Source: Morinoia aosen
Taxonomy: Eukaryota > Arthropoda > Malacostraca > Amphipoda > Talitridae
Assembly: GCA_030386875.1 (NCBI GenBank)
Contig: CM059558.1
Coordinates: 3,791,501-3,855,500, forward strand
Length of the DNA: 64,000 nt
Direction of reading: 5' to 3'
Shown here: in pieces, positions 34,401 to 44,335 of the stretch
Layout: the number at the start of each line of letters is the position of its first letter
How positions within the stretch are numbered: the stretch's first letter is position 1
The notes under the pieces: model-generated
Told to the model about the DNA's origin: nothing
Database searches by the model: none
The model's input: only the letters and a program-made list of their open reading frames with translations
Made by a program: the position numbers and the translations under genes

Positions 34401-37168
34401 GCCTGAAGTGGTCGTACGACAACTTGGCAAGCATATTTCAGCCGTATCAGTTCGGTCTGCAACAGTTTGCTTCAAATGATGCAGCTCTGCAGTCTGTAGT
34501 TGACCGGTCTGAGGATGTTGAAACGCCCGAAGAGGTTAAATTGCTTGGTCTTCGTTGGAATCGCGTACGCGATGAAATGTTCTGTTCACCTCCCAAGCTT
34601 GATTGTGCCGCCAATACTAAGCGTAAAGTGATCTCCTCTATTGCTAATAACTTTGACATCTTTCAATTTGACGGGCCCTTGTTGAATAGAGCGAGAATTT
34701 TTGCACACGAGCTCCAATGTGAAAAGGCATTAGGATGGGATGACAAATTATCCATCAATCAGCAGAGAGAGAGGCAAAATATTTCCAAACAGGTCAATAA
34801 AATCCCGAACGTTCCGCTCAAGAGATTTGTTGGTAAGAGGGATTCAAAATTTGAGCTGATAGCTTTTACTGATGCCAGTACTAAAATCTACGGAACGGTC
34901 CTCTATATAAAAAATGTCGAAACTTCCGAAGTTTCCTTTCTACTCGCGAAAAATAAGTTGGTGAACAAACAATTAGAAGGTAAATCTGTGCCCGCTCTCG
35001 AATTTCAAGCCCTATCTTTAGGTGTCGAGACACTGATGGACACATACTCCGAGCTCTGTGGTGAGCGTTGTGTTGCACCAATTAATGTTGTGAAGCTTAG
35101 ACTGTATTCAGACAGTATGGTGTCCTTGAATTGGCTGAATTCAGCTGTTCACAAACTGGATAAGTTACAGAAACTCTCTGTTTTTGTTAAAAACCGTCTT
35201 AACTATATCTGCCGTGCATGCGAAAGTTGTCCTGTAACATTTTCTTTTATCGCAGGACATAGCAATCCTGCTGACTGCATAACGCGGGCTCTCAGTTATA
35301 AGCAGCTTGTGCAGACCAACTACTGGGTCGGACCAGAATTTCTCAAAGGCCCAGACTCGCACAGCTCGGGAGACGTGACCTTTACCGTTCCCTACCGTGC
35401 AGAGGCCTCCTTGGCAGTTAACGCAGCTTCGCATACTGCGCAGTCTTCTCCTCTAACGACGGTAGGACATTTTCCAATTGAAGAGAAAAGGTATTCTAGT
35501 TTTCAACGACTAGTAACCGTGACTAGATTTTGCCTCAAGTTTATAAACAATCTAAAGAGAGCAATAAAAGAAAAATTTCCGTTAAAATTTGTTGGGGTAA
35601 AGTGCTATTCCGATGATGAGAATCTTTACGATATTGCTAGTCGCAAGATTATTCTGAGCCACCAACAAAACTATTTCAACGATTGTTTGGAATTTCTCCG
35701 CAATGAAAGTAAGCGTTCTAGCGCGTGTCCCAACCTCGTGTGTCAGCTTAATTTGTTCATTGATAATCACGGCATTCTAAGAGTTAGAAGCAAATTCGAT
35801 CGGTGGCTGAAACATTCCAATTGTGGGCATCCTATTCTCTTGTACAAAGACAGCCCCCTGGTGAAATCGATTGTCTTAGACCTTCACGAAAAAATGGCAC
35901 ATGCTGGATGTTACACGATTCTCGCCGAATTTCGGAAACAATTCTACGTTTCTAGACATTTTACTACGATCAAAAAAGTGCTGAAAGATTGCGTTCATTG
36001 CAGGCGTGTAAATGCCAGGCGTGTCAAGTTGCATCAGTCGGCCTATCGTAGTTTTCGTGCTTGTCCTCCAGAAGTGCCTTTTAAATATGTGTTTTTAGAT
36101 TACTACGGCCCTTACAACGTTAGAGTTGGGGATAGTAAAACAAAGGTTTGGGTGCTCTGTATCTCTTGCCTGTGGAGTCGTGCTGTAAATTTGCGACTGT
36201 GTTACGATTTATCTGTGTCAGAGTTCTTGCGCTCATTCCAGCTACATGTTTTTGAGCATGGCTTGCCGGAGCTGGTTATATCTGACCTTGGCTCACAAAT
36301 TGTCTCTGCGTCAAACATAGTCTCTGATCTTTTGAAAGATCCAAATACCGTTCTATTTCTTGAAAAATCTGGCTCTAAAGGCATAAAATTCGATCAATAT
36401 TTCAAGGGTTGTAATGAACTGGGCTCTTTGGTAGAGTCATGTGTCAAGCTAACCAAAAGATTAATCCACGGGGCTATTCGCAGGAACGTGTTAAAAATCG
36501 TAGATTTTGAGTTCATTTTAGCACAAACGATTCTGCTTGTTAATAAGCGCCCAGTCGCCTTTAAGGAAGCGTTGCGCGACTCGAGTACTGAGGCGCTCCC
36601 TGCTCCAATAACTCCGGAGCTGTTGGTCAAAGGTAGGGACATCGTGGCTTGCAGCATTTTACCAACTAAAGGTCCTGAACACAAAGACCCAAATTGGGCT
36701 CCTGAGTTGTCCCCTTTGGACAAGATACGTGAAAACTTTGCGACCTTGAATCGCATAAGGTCTACACTCGTGGACGTATACCAAGGTGAATTTTTGGCAG
36801 AGCTGACGCGGCAAGCTACGGCAGTGAAGCAGAGATTCAAACCCGTAAAGCATAAAGAACTCGTGACGGGTGACCTGGTATTACTAGTGGAACCTAATCA
36901 AAAATTAACTAATTATTCGACGGGACGAGTCTTGGAGACGAGCCATAATCATCTAGGTGAAGTTACAGGTGCGCTCGTCATGAAATCGAATAGAGAAAAG
37001 GTAAAGCGACATGCTGGTTCTCTAATCCCGTTTTTAACAGCTGCGGAATTGGTGACGGACGAGGTTCCTTTAACTCGCCCTCTCTCGCCAAAGAGGCGTC
37101 CTCAGCGACTAGCTGCTCGCAGGTGTCGCGTTCGAAACGCTGCGTTGGCTAAGGATGACGCCATTTAG
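31469..37168 (+). CDS. BEL/Pao Gag-Pol polyprotein
   Basis: A single uninterrupted frame of 1899 codons from an ATG in context AACAAAATGG to TAG. From the N-terminus: a Gag region similar to DUF1759 (about 119-290); three zinc knuckles at about 325, 357 and 378 (the third has altered spacing); an aspartic protease with DSG at 470-472; reverse transcriptase with motif A Asp882 (TFDLKKAF) and the catalytic box YMDN at 965-968; RNase H with Asp1135, Glu1178 and Asp1215; and an HNPAD-like GHSNPADCITRALS segment. Then come an integrase zinc finger (H1473, H1478, C1508, C1511), an integrase core with Asp1544, Asp1606 and Glu1656, and a DUF5641-like C-terminal domain (about 1765-1860). The order is diagnostic of BEL/Pao. 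The usual YVDD box is YMDN here, which may lower or abolish polymerase activity, although the frame is otherwise intact. Confidence 0.95.
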   Translation: MDLKYLKHSRKYVRSEVTKINNDVLANSNVYSLSIKRLTIKRLQTLQAELKESNNSISKALFEDKDADDSLYQEEYDSCVEYDNKIMSALSILEASTEENTSSQNLSREQSLPNKLKLPSVPLPEYSHSPGEDLTKFFLNFENVLGKYALSGYEKFILLQQQLRGAPLTLIKSLEMGKQNYESAKALLVKAFASTLTRQYEIVKDLSEMKLGVSDDPFEYIGKMRLLVESFEILNIDAKTVLQYFFWQGMNDKFQSQFIQVTNKTKPSLEELMSNIFDVTERYVNAQKGSSASKISSKQESSRAQLASHAVNIHSPDRVERPKFCSLCDDSSHPTFKCTVFLSPEQKREKLKSLNGCIKCARLSHKADNCRFRFKSSCFNCSKFHHTFLCPVGKSPTLPASSSLKGNLKSNGQNFKPKNKSEQPESSRVLSGSTWIGQVSISLSSSCGKDAIIPTFSLEQKGYVVRAMRDSGCQPNFITEQTAKALDLETINPSLNITVNGFNASETYNTRSVKCCPFGEGYLEAICVPAIKTDISLPGLNKITDSFVAGGYKLADKFLLDRSERINNVNFILGNGDAAFLPQIDETFGNPPCSMFSKTAVGVLLGGSVENLTKNLPYLPSAGPSGIISHSVTFQQPAHSPTAPQIDEVHADGSTSEGGHNFEPHSTDGDLAHQNREFEVVCPKDIGDSSLSKLLQTVLCQQSKRVFNYDERPYEENRVEDEDEIVQYVLNSTSKAEDGRLVMPLIWNYKVCDLLGSNFHLSKKVLASNFQKLQKSPEKLKMYDQVFADQVKEGIIEPVGDINLFLSENPTASFLPHMGIFKMNRESTKCRVVYLSNLCEQDMNKPKTISHNQAMLSGPNVNQKISTVVLHLRFDKLLLTFDLKKAFLNIALNPIDQVRLLLLWYKNISKSDYRLVAYKHKRLAFGLRCSPFLLMMALHIILVLDARFDESSLRELKKLIFGLSYMDNLAVTANDSSCLKWSYDNLASIFQPYQFGLQQFASNDAALQSVVDRSEDVETPEEVKLLGLRWNRVRDEMFCSPPKLDCAANTKRKVISSIANNFDIFQFDGPLLNRARIFAHELQCEKALGWDDKLSINQQRERQNISKQVNKIPNVPLKRFVGKRDSKFELIAFTDASTKIYGTVLYIKNVETSEVSFLLAKNKLVNKQLEGKSVPALEFQALSLGVETLMDTYSELCGERCVAPINVVKLRLYSDSMVSLNWLNSAVHKLDKLQKLSVFVKNRLNYICRACESCPVTFSFIAGHSNPADCITRALSYKQLVQTNYWVGPEFLKGPDSHSSGDVTFTVPYRAEASLAVNAASHTAQSSPLTTVGHFPIEEKRYSSFQRLVTVTRFCLKFINNLKRAIKEKFPLKFVGVKCYSDDENLYDIASRKIILSHQQNYFNDCLEFLRNESKRSSACPNLVCQLNLFIDNHGILRVRSKFDRWLKHSNCGHPILLYKDSPLVKSIVLDLHEKMAHAGCYTILAEFRKQFYVSRHFTTIKKVLKDCVHCRRVNARRVKLHQSAYRSFRACPPEVPFKYVFLDYYGPYNVRVGDSKTKVWVLCISCLWSRAVNLRLCYDLSVSEFLRSFQLHVFEHGLPELVISDLGSQIVSASNIVSDLLKDPNTVLFLEKSGSKGIKFDQYFKGCNELGSLVESCVKLTKRLIHGAIRRNVLKIVDFEFILAQTILLVNKRPVAFKEALRDSSTEALPAPITPELLVKGRDIVACSILPTKGPEHKDPNWAPELSPLDKIRENFATLNRIRSTLVDVYQGEFLAELTRQATAVKQRFKPVKHKELVTGDLVLLVEPNQKLTNYSTGRVLETSHNHLGEVTGALVMKSNREKVKRHAGSLIPFLTAAELVTDEVPLTRPLSPKRRPQRLAARRCRVRNAALAKDDAI

Positions 37169-37302
37169 GATTACTTTGTTGCGTTGAACTCAAGTTTTAC
37201 TTTTTGAGAAACCTTACGTTAAAGTTCAGCGCCTTGTAGAATTGGATTATTTCGTTGCGTTCTAATTGTTCGTTCTTCGTTAAAATTAAATTAAGAGTCC
37301 AA

Positions 37303-37321
37303 AAAAAAAAAAAAAAAAAAT
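37303..37321 (+). other. Poly(A) tract upstream of the 3' LTR
   Basis: About 19-20 A residues lie some 65 bases before the 3' LTR. A BEL polypurine tract should touch the LTR, but the adjacent bases here are CTGCCCGGGAC, so either this A tract acts as the plus-strand primer or the tract is not recognisable. Confidence 0.4.
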
Positions 37322-37385
37322 GTATCCTTAAATTTAGAATCCATGCTTGAATTTTAGAAACAAAAATTCAATCCCTGCCCGGGAC

Positions 37386-38826
37386 TGTATAAAATATTAC
37401 ATTAAAAATACTAAAATCATAAATGTAACTAAGACTTGGGTGTCTGATAGCGTTCTGTCGGTAGCATACTTGTCGCAACCTATTATGTCGATGCCAACGT
37501 GTAGTCGGCTCGCACCGTTCAATGGTCGGCAGACACCTCGCTAACCCAACCGTGCTCACACGGCTCAGCTCTTTTATACTATTCAGCCTGTCATCGCCAC
37601 CATGACGTACAACCTCATCCGTGGAACCATGAAGTGCCAACCAGGCATGTGTTGCTAGTTTCCCTAAGTGCCTCGCCGGCTAGGGGGAGCGTTCGCTGGA
37701 GGGCGCTGGAGCCGGTCATCGGCGTCTCGCTATGTCTTCGGGCCGTGTCTACGGGAAGCTCTTCTCCGGCACCTGGGACGTCGACGCTCCGCTGCTCTAC
37801 ATGCGAGCCCAAGGGATGTATCGGACGCGGTAAGTGTGCTGTCGGTAGGGACGCTTTCGTCAGACACCCTTGTCCGTAGGTCCAAGGCACTCTGCCTTGA
37901 TAAACGTCCCGCTTCTCGGTCCTAGTATCAAATCAACGCAGCCTAACTGAATTTCTTATACTTGAACAACTTGTTCCGTTAATTCCATTTATATTGGAAC
38001 TTGTTCGTCAATTCTACTTATATTTAAACTTGAGCTTGCTCGTTAAACTTAAACTTAAACTTGAGCTTGCTCGTTAACCTTAAACTTAAACTTGAGCTTG
38101 CTCGTTAAACTTAAACTTAAACTTGAGCTTGCTCGTTAAACTTAAACTTAAACTTGAGCTTGCTCGTTAACCTTAAACTTAAACTTGAGCTTGCTCGTTA
38201 AACTTAAACTTAAACTTGAGCTTGCTCGTTAAACTTAAACTTAAACTTGAGCTTGCTCGTTAACCTTAAACTTAAACTTGAGCTTGCTCGTTAACCTTAA
38301 ACTTAAACTTGAGCTTGCTCGTTAAACTTAAACTTAAACTTGAGCTTGCTCGTTAAACTTAAACTTAAACTTGAGCTTGCTCGGTAAACTTAAACTTAAA
38401 CTTGAGCTTGCTCGTTAAACTTAAACTTAAACTTGAGCTTGCTCGGTAAAACTTAAACTTAAACTTGAGCTTGCTCGGTAAAACTTAAACTTAAACTTGA
38501 GCTTGCTCGGTAAAACTCTAACCTATAACTTAAAATTGAATTCTTTTTTACGTTTTGTAATTTTCAGATGGCTGCTATTGTGGAAGCCGTATGTGGGCTA
38601 CCGCCGGAAGCGCCGCGCCCGGCGTGTTGCGTCTCTGCATGCTAAATCCACCGGCTCTTTTACGAACCCCTAAAATCTCCTGGCTTATCAGCAAACCCCA
38701 CTCAACTTCTTTGCTGTATTCGTTAATGTAATTTCACCCGTAACGAATTACCTTTATTTTATACGGGTTACGAAATAAATTGAATAAATTAAAATGTTAT
38801 ACTTTGCCCACTCGGTTTTTTCAATA
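37386..38826 (+). repeat. 3' LTR of the BEL/Pao element
   Basis: 1441 bp, 155 bp longer than the 5' LTR. The minisatellite has 16 units against 11, and 5 x 31 = 155, so the rest is co-linear. I saw about three single-base differences outside the repeat (near 38545, 38649 and 38733). Confidence 0.9.
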
Positions 38827-38831
38827 ATAGG
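38827..38831. repeat. Target site duplication, right (ATAGG)
   Basis: It pairs with 29978-29982. Confidence 0.85.
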
Positions 38832-39275
38832 GTAATTATTTTATAATTTATTTCAATTATTTTTTATTCATTTATTTTTCAAATTTTCATTTTTTTTCAA
38901 CTTTTCATTTTCTTGTAATTGTTATTTATTTTTTAATTTTTTATTCATTCGCAATTTTTATTTGTTTTATTTTTATTTTTTTTTCATTTTCATATTTTTT
39001 TTTATTTATTCTAAATTTCAATTTTTCTTTTTTTTTATTTTTTCATTTATTCCAAATTTTATTTATTTTCATTCTTTCATTTTTTCCAATTTTTTTTTTT
39101 TTCATTTCTTTTCAATTTATTTATTTTTCTCAATTTGTTATTTTTTTATTTATCATTTATTTATTTTTCTCTATTTTTGCATATTTATTTTTAAATTATG
39201 CATAGGTTGTTCATATCATTTTATTTTTTTTTGTTTTTTTCATTTTTTCAATTTTTATGTGCCATTTTTTTAATA

Positions 39276-41347
39276 TCTATATATTAATACGCTTAAAACT
39301 AAATTCGTGGGTAACGCTCTACATCTAATATACTTGATAGGATAGGTGAGTTAGGGGAGGGTATTTATATTATTTATGTTTTATTAGGTATTTTTTATAC
39401 GTTAATTTTTATTTTATTTGGTAATTTATATTTGATTTGGTAACTTTCGTTAATTTGGTAATAATTTTATAAATCATTTCAATTTTTTTTATTCATTTAT
39501 TTTTTAAATTTGAAATTTTTTTAAAACTTTTAATTTTTTTGGTAATTGTTATTTGTTTTTTAGTTTTTTATTCACTCCCAATTTTTAATTGTTTTTTTTT
39601 TCATTTTTTTGTTTGTTTTTTTCGAAATTTAAATTTTTTTTGTTTTTTCAATTTGTCATTTTTCCAAATTTAATTTTTTAATTATTTCATTTTTCCAAAT
39701 TTTATTTTTTTTATTTCTTCATTTTTCCAATTTTTTTTATTTTTTTCAATTTTTTTTCAATTTATAGTCATGATCAGTATAGGTTAGGTTAGGATAGGTA
39801 AGGTCAGGATAGGTTAGGGTAGGATAGGTTTGGTTAGGATAGTTAGCATAGGTTAAGTAATGTTGATGACATTTATTCACGGGCCAACGGTTTTTATGTT
39901 TGACATATTATCAGGAAAGCTTCCGTTAGCATAGGATAGGTTAGTGTATACATGTTAGGATAGGTTAGGTTAAAATATGTTGTTAGAACTTGTTTTTTTA
40001 ATTGTTTTTTTTCATTTTTTTGTTTGTTTTTTTCGAAATTTAATTTTTTTTTGTTTTTTCAATTTGTCATTTTTCCAAATTTAATTTTTTAATTATTTCA
40101 TTTTTCCAAATTTTATTTTTTTTATTTCTTCATTTTTCCAATGTTGACCGAATTTTCTCACGCGTACACCTAGCTTAACGATTACATTGGTTAAGTTAGG
40201 TTAGGATACGATGGAATAAGTTAGGTGAGGATAGGTTAGGATATGATAGGTTAGGATATGATAGGTTATGATATGATAGGTTATGATATGATAGGTTAGG
40301 ATAAGATATGTTTGGATATGATATGTTTGGATATGATATGTTTGGATATGAAATGTTTGGATAGGATAGGTTAGGATAGGATGGGTTAGGATAGGATAGG
40401 CTTTGATTGAATAGGTCAGGAAGAGACAGGTTAGAATGTTCGGTTAGGAGCTATAGCTTACGTTAGAATGGGTTATTGTTGAATTTGTTAGATAATGTTG
40501 ATGAAATTTTTGCACGGGGACACGATTTTTTATTTTTGACATATCATCAGTATAGCTTCGATTAGGGTAGGTTAGGATAGGTTAGGTAGATTATGTCGGT
40601 GAAATTTTTCACGGATTGACGGTTTTTTATGTTTGTCATATTATCAGGATAGGATTGGTTTAAGATATGTTAGGCTAGGATAGGTTAGGTAATGTTGACA
40701 GAATTTTATCAAGGGTATACGTTTTTTATGTTTGACATATTTTCATGATAGGTTTGGTTAGCTTAGGTCAGGAAGAGTTAGGTTAGAATATGTTAGGTTG
40801 TGATAGCTTAGGTTAGAATGGGTTATGGTCGAATTTGTTAGATAATGTTGAGGAAATTTTTTAACGGGTACACGTTTTTTATTTTTGACATATTATCAGG
40901 TTAGGATAAGTTAGGTTAGGGTAGGTTAGGTAGGTTATGTCGACGAAATTTTTTACGGCTTGATGCTTTATAATTTTTCCTAATTATCAAGATGGCTTCA
41001 CTTAGGATACGATAAGTTGAGATAGGATAGGTAGTATATGTTAATTTTGGATGAGTTAGGTTAAAATATGTTATGTAAGAATTTGTTAGGTAATATTGAC
41101 CAAATTTTTTCACGGGTCCACCTAGCCTTAGGATGACGTTGGTTAAAGTTAGGTTAGGATGGGATATGTTAGGTTAGGATAGATTTGGTTAGCATATGTT
41201 AGGACAAGATAGGTTAGAATATGTTAGGACAAGATAGGTTAGAATATGTTATGTTCAAATTTGTTAAATAATGTTGACGGAATTTTCTCACGGGTCCCCA
41301 AAGCTTATTGATGACATTGTCCGTGGAATTTCCACGGGTCCTGCTAG
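39276..41347 (+). mobile_element. Helitron-like unit b2 (complete)
   Basis: Near-identical to unit b1 along its length, with hairpin CCGTGGAATTTCCACGG (41321-41337) and CTAG at 41344-41347. It differs by a roughly 148-bp insertion at 39993-40140, which is a copy of its own T-rich segment at about 39585-39732, and by fewer copies of some GATATGATAGGTTA repeats. Confidence 0.75.
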
Positions 41348-43535
41348 TCTATATATTAATACGCTTAAAACTAAGTTCGTGGGTAACGCTCTCATCCGAG
41401 TTCGCGGTATCATTGATACAGAATTTCTCAGAATTTCATAAAAAGATCGCCTTTACATGCATTGACGTTTGACATTTTATCATGATAGGATAGGTAGGAT
41501 AGGTTACATTAGGTCAAGGTAGGATAATTATTATTGTTTATCATGTTGTTATTCATCTATCATTTGCTACAAGTTTTTATATATTTTTTTTCCATTTATT
41601 GTTATTTTTTATTTTTTATTTTGTAACTTCTTTATTTGGTAATTTTTTATGATAATTTTTTTATTGTTGATTTTTTAATTTGTTGATTTTTTCAATTTTT
41701 CAATTTCTTCAATTTTTTTATTCCTTTTCAATTTATAAATTGGTTTATTTGTATTTTCTTAGTTTTTTATTTTATCACTTTATTATTTTGTTTTCATTTT
41801 TCATTATTTTTTTTTAATTTTTCAAATATATAATTTTTTATATAATTATAATTTATAAAAAAAATTATATAATTTGTTTCTTTGTCTTTATTTCGTTTTT
41901 TTTTGAGTTTTTAAATATGTTCATTTTTTTTTATATGATTTGTTCCTTATTTTTCCATTTTTTAAAATTTCATTAATTTTTTATACCTTAATTTGTTTTT
42001 TCATTTTGTTTTTATTGATTTATTATTTTATTTTTTCCTATGTTTTATTTATTTTATTAATTTGTTGTTTTATTTCTTACAGTTTGAAAAATAGGTAGGG
42101 TTAGGATAGTTAGGGTTAGGATAGGGTAAGTTAGGTTAGGTTAGGATAGGTTGACATACATATGTTACGTAATGTTCACATTTTTTCACGGGTCAACTGT
42201 TTTTTACGTTTAACATATTATCAGGAAAGCTTCCGTTAGCATATGATAGGTTAGGATATGCTATTGGGATAAGTTAGGTTAATATGTTATCTTAGAATTT
42301 GTTAGGGAATGATGAATTTTCTCACGGGTCCACCTCGCCTAACGATGTCATTGGTTAATTTAGATTAGGATAGGATATGTTAAGATATGTTAGGTTAGGA
42401 TAGGTCAAGAAGAGATCGGTTAGAATGTGGTACGTTAGGATAGCTTCGGTTAGAATATGTTATGTTAGAATTTGTTAGGTAATGTAGATAAAAAAATTCT
42501 CGGCTCCATGTTTTTTTATATATGACAAATTATCAGGATCGGTTTAGTTAGGGTAGGTTATGAAGGTTATTATGGGTTAGGAAAGTTAGTTAAAACCGAC
42601 GGATTTTTTCCATGGGTCTACGTTTTTTTACGTTTGACATATTATCACGATCGCTTTACATGGTAGGATAGGTTAGTATAGGATACGATAGGATTGGTTA
42701 ACATAGGTTACGTAATGTTGACGACATTTTTCCACGGGTCAACGGCTTTTTACATCAAAAATACGAGTATTATTAGGAAAGTTTCGGTTAGCATAGGATA
42801 GGTTAGTATATACCATGTTAAGATGGGTTAGGTAAGAATCTGTTATGTTAAAATTTGTTGGACAATGTTAACCGAATTTTCTCCCAGGTCCACCTAGCCT
42901 AACGATGACATTGGTTAAGTTAGGTTGGGATATGATAGGTTAGAATAGTATAGGTTAGTATAGGTTAGGATATGATAGGTTAGGATAGGGTAGGATAGGT
43001 TAGGATAGGTTAGGATAGGATAGGATAGGATAGGTTAGGATAGGTTAGGATAGGTTAGGATAGGTTAGTATAGGTTAGGATAGGATAGGTCAAGTTAGGG
43101 TAGGATAGGATAGGTTAGGTTAGGATAAGATAGGTTAGGGTAGGATAGGATAGGATAGGATAGGATAGGTTAGGATAGGATAGGATAGGATTGGATAGGT
43201 TAGGATAGGATAGTTTGTGGTAGGTTAGGATTGGTTAGGATAGGTTAGGATAAGATAGGTTAGGATCAAATGAAATATATGGGTTTGGGATAGGTTAGGG
43301 CAAAATATGTCATGTTGGAATTTGTTAGGTAACGTTGATGAAATTTTTTCACGTGTTCACAGTTTTCTTTATGTTTGACATATTATCAGGATAGGTTCGG
43401 TTAGGATGGGATAGTATATGTTAGCGTATGATATGTTATGTTGGAATTAGTAAGGTAATGTTGACCAATTTTTTTCCACGGGTCGACCTAGCGTAACGAT
43501 GGCATTCTCCGTGGAATTTCGACGGGTCCTGCTAG
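41348..43535 (+). mobile_element. Helitron-like unit c (complete, diverged)
   Basis: The 5' end TCTATATATTAATACGC directly follows the CTAG of unit b2. The 3' hairpin (43509-43525) has one mismatch (TCGACGG), and CTAG is at 43532-43535. The interior has T-rich sequence and a long run of GGTTAGGATAGGATAGG repeats (about 42910-43270). Confidence 0.7.
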
Positions 43536-44335
43536 TCTATATATTAATACGCTTAAACAAGTTCGTTTGTAACGCTCTCTCCGAGGTTGCGGTATCATGG
43601 ACACTGAATTCCTAAGTGCTACATGAAAAGATCGCTTGTACATGCATTGAAACGTTTGATATTTTATCAGGGTAGGTCGGATAGATTAAATTAGGTTAGG
43701 TAGGGATATTTTTTATTACTTTTCACTATTATTTTTCATAATTTATTATTTTTTATTTATTATTTACTTATTTATTTTTTATTTTTTTTTTTATTTTGTA
43801 AATTTCGGTTTCATTTATGTATTATATCAATTTGTATACTTTATACCTATTTTTATTGTTAAAATTTTTCATATTTTAATTTTTTTTTTCCAATTTTTCT
43901 TTATTTTTTTCATTATTTGTTAATTTCCTTTTGTTATTTTATTTATTCAGTTTTTTAACCTTAATTTTCGGGTTTTTATATATTTTCGTTTTCTCTGTAA
44001 TTCCATGTTTCTATGCTAATTTTTATTTTTTTTATTATTTCTTTATTTTTTTCAATTTTTTTTCTGTATATTTTTATTTCTTCATTTTTAATTTTTTCGT
44101 ATTACGTTATTTTTTATTTGTCTAAATTTATTTAGTTGTATTATTTCGTAACTTGCTTTTTTTCTAGTTGTCTATTTTTTCAATTTTTTTGTTTAGTATT
44201 TTTAATTTTCTTTAGTTTTGTTTCAATTTTTTTCCTTTATTTTTTTCGTTAATTTTTTATTTTGATCAATTTTTTGATTTTTTTCTTCATTTATATTTGT
44301 ATTAGTTTTTATTTTTATTTTTTTATCTATATATT
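43536..44335 (+). mobile_element. Helitron-like unit d (5' part only)
   Basis: It begins TCTATATATTAATACGC directly after CTAG. It has a T-rich interior and no 3' hairpin, and ends where unit e starts. The composition makes several frames open (for example 43931-44125, Phe-rich); these are not genes. Confidence 0.62.

Larger units (their letters stand above)
29983..38826 (+). mobile_element. Full-length BEL/Pao LTR retrotransposon
   Basis: 8844 bp with LTRs 29983-31268 and 37386-38826, 5-bp ATAGG duplications, a tRNA-Lys primer site directly after the 5' LTR, and one intact Gag-Pol frame (31469-37168) with protease, reverse transcriptase, RNase H and integrase in BEL/Pao order. There is no envelope frame. 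The LTRs differ by about three substitutions plus five 31-bp repeat units, so insertion was recent. Two unusual points are an Asn in the second catalytic position of the RT box and no purine tract touching the 3' LTR. Confidence 0.92.
29802..39275 (+). mobile_element. Helitron-like unit a3, split by the BEL element
   Basis: The host parts are 29802-29982 and 38827-39275; the retrotransposon at 29983-38826 separates them. Removing it and one copy of the 5-bp duplication restores a unit like a1 and a2 (the empty site reads GGTAATAGGGTAATT; a1 has GGTAATTGGGTAATT). It ends at the junction ATTTTTTTAATA. Confidence 0.7.

Noticed and set aside
27680..43270. TTAGG-rich arrays as true telomere or interstitial telomere
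   Set aside because: TTAGG is mixed with ATAGG, GATATG and other variants and is repeated within each Helitron-like unit, so it belongs to the element.
26912..44125. Phe/Ile/Tyr-rich open frames in T-rich tracts
   Set aside because: They are the expected translation of (T/A)-rich low-complexity DNA and look like membrane proteins only by composition.
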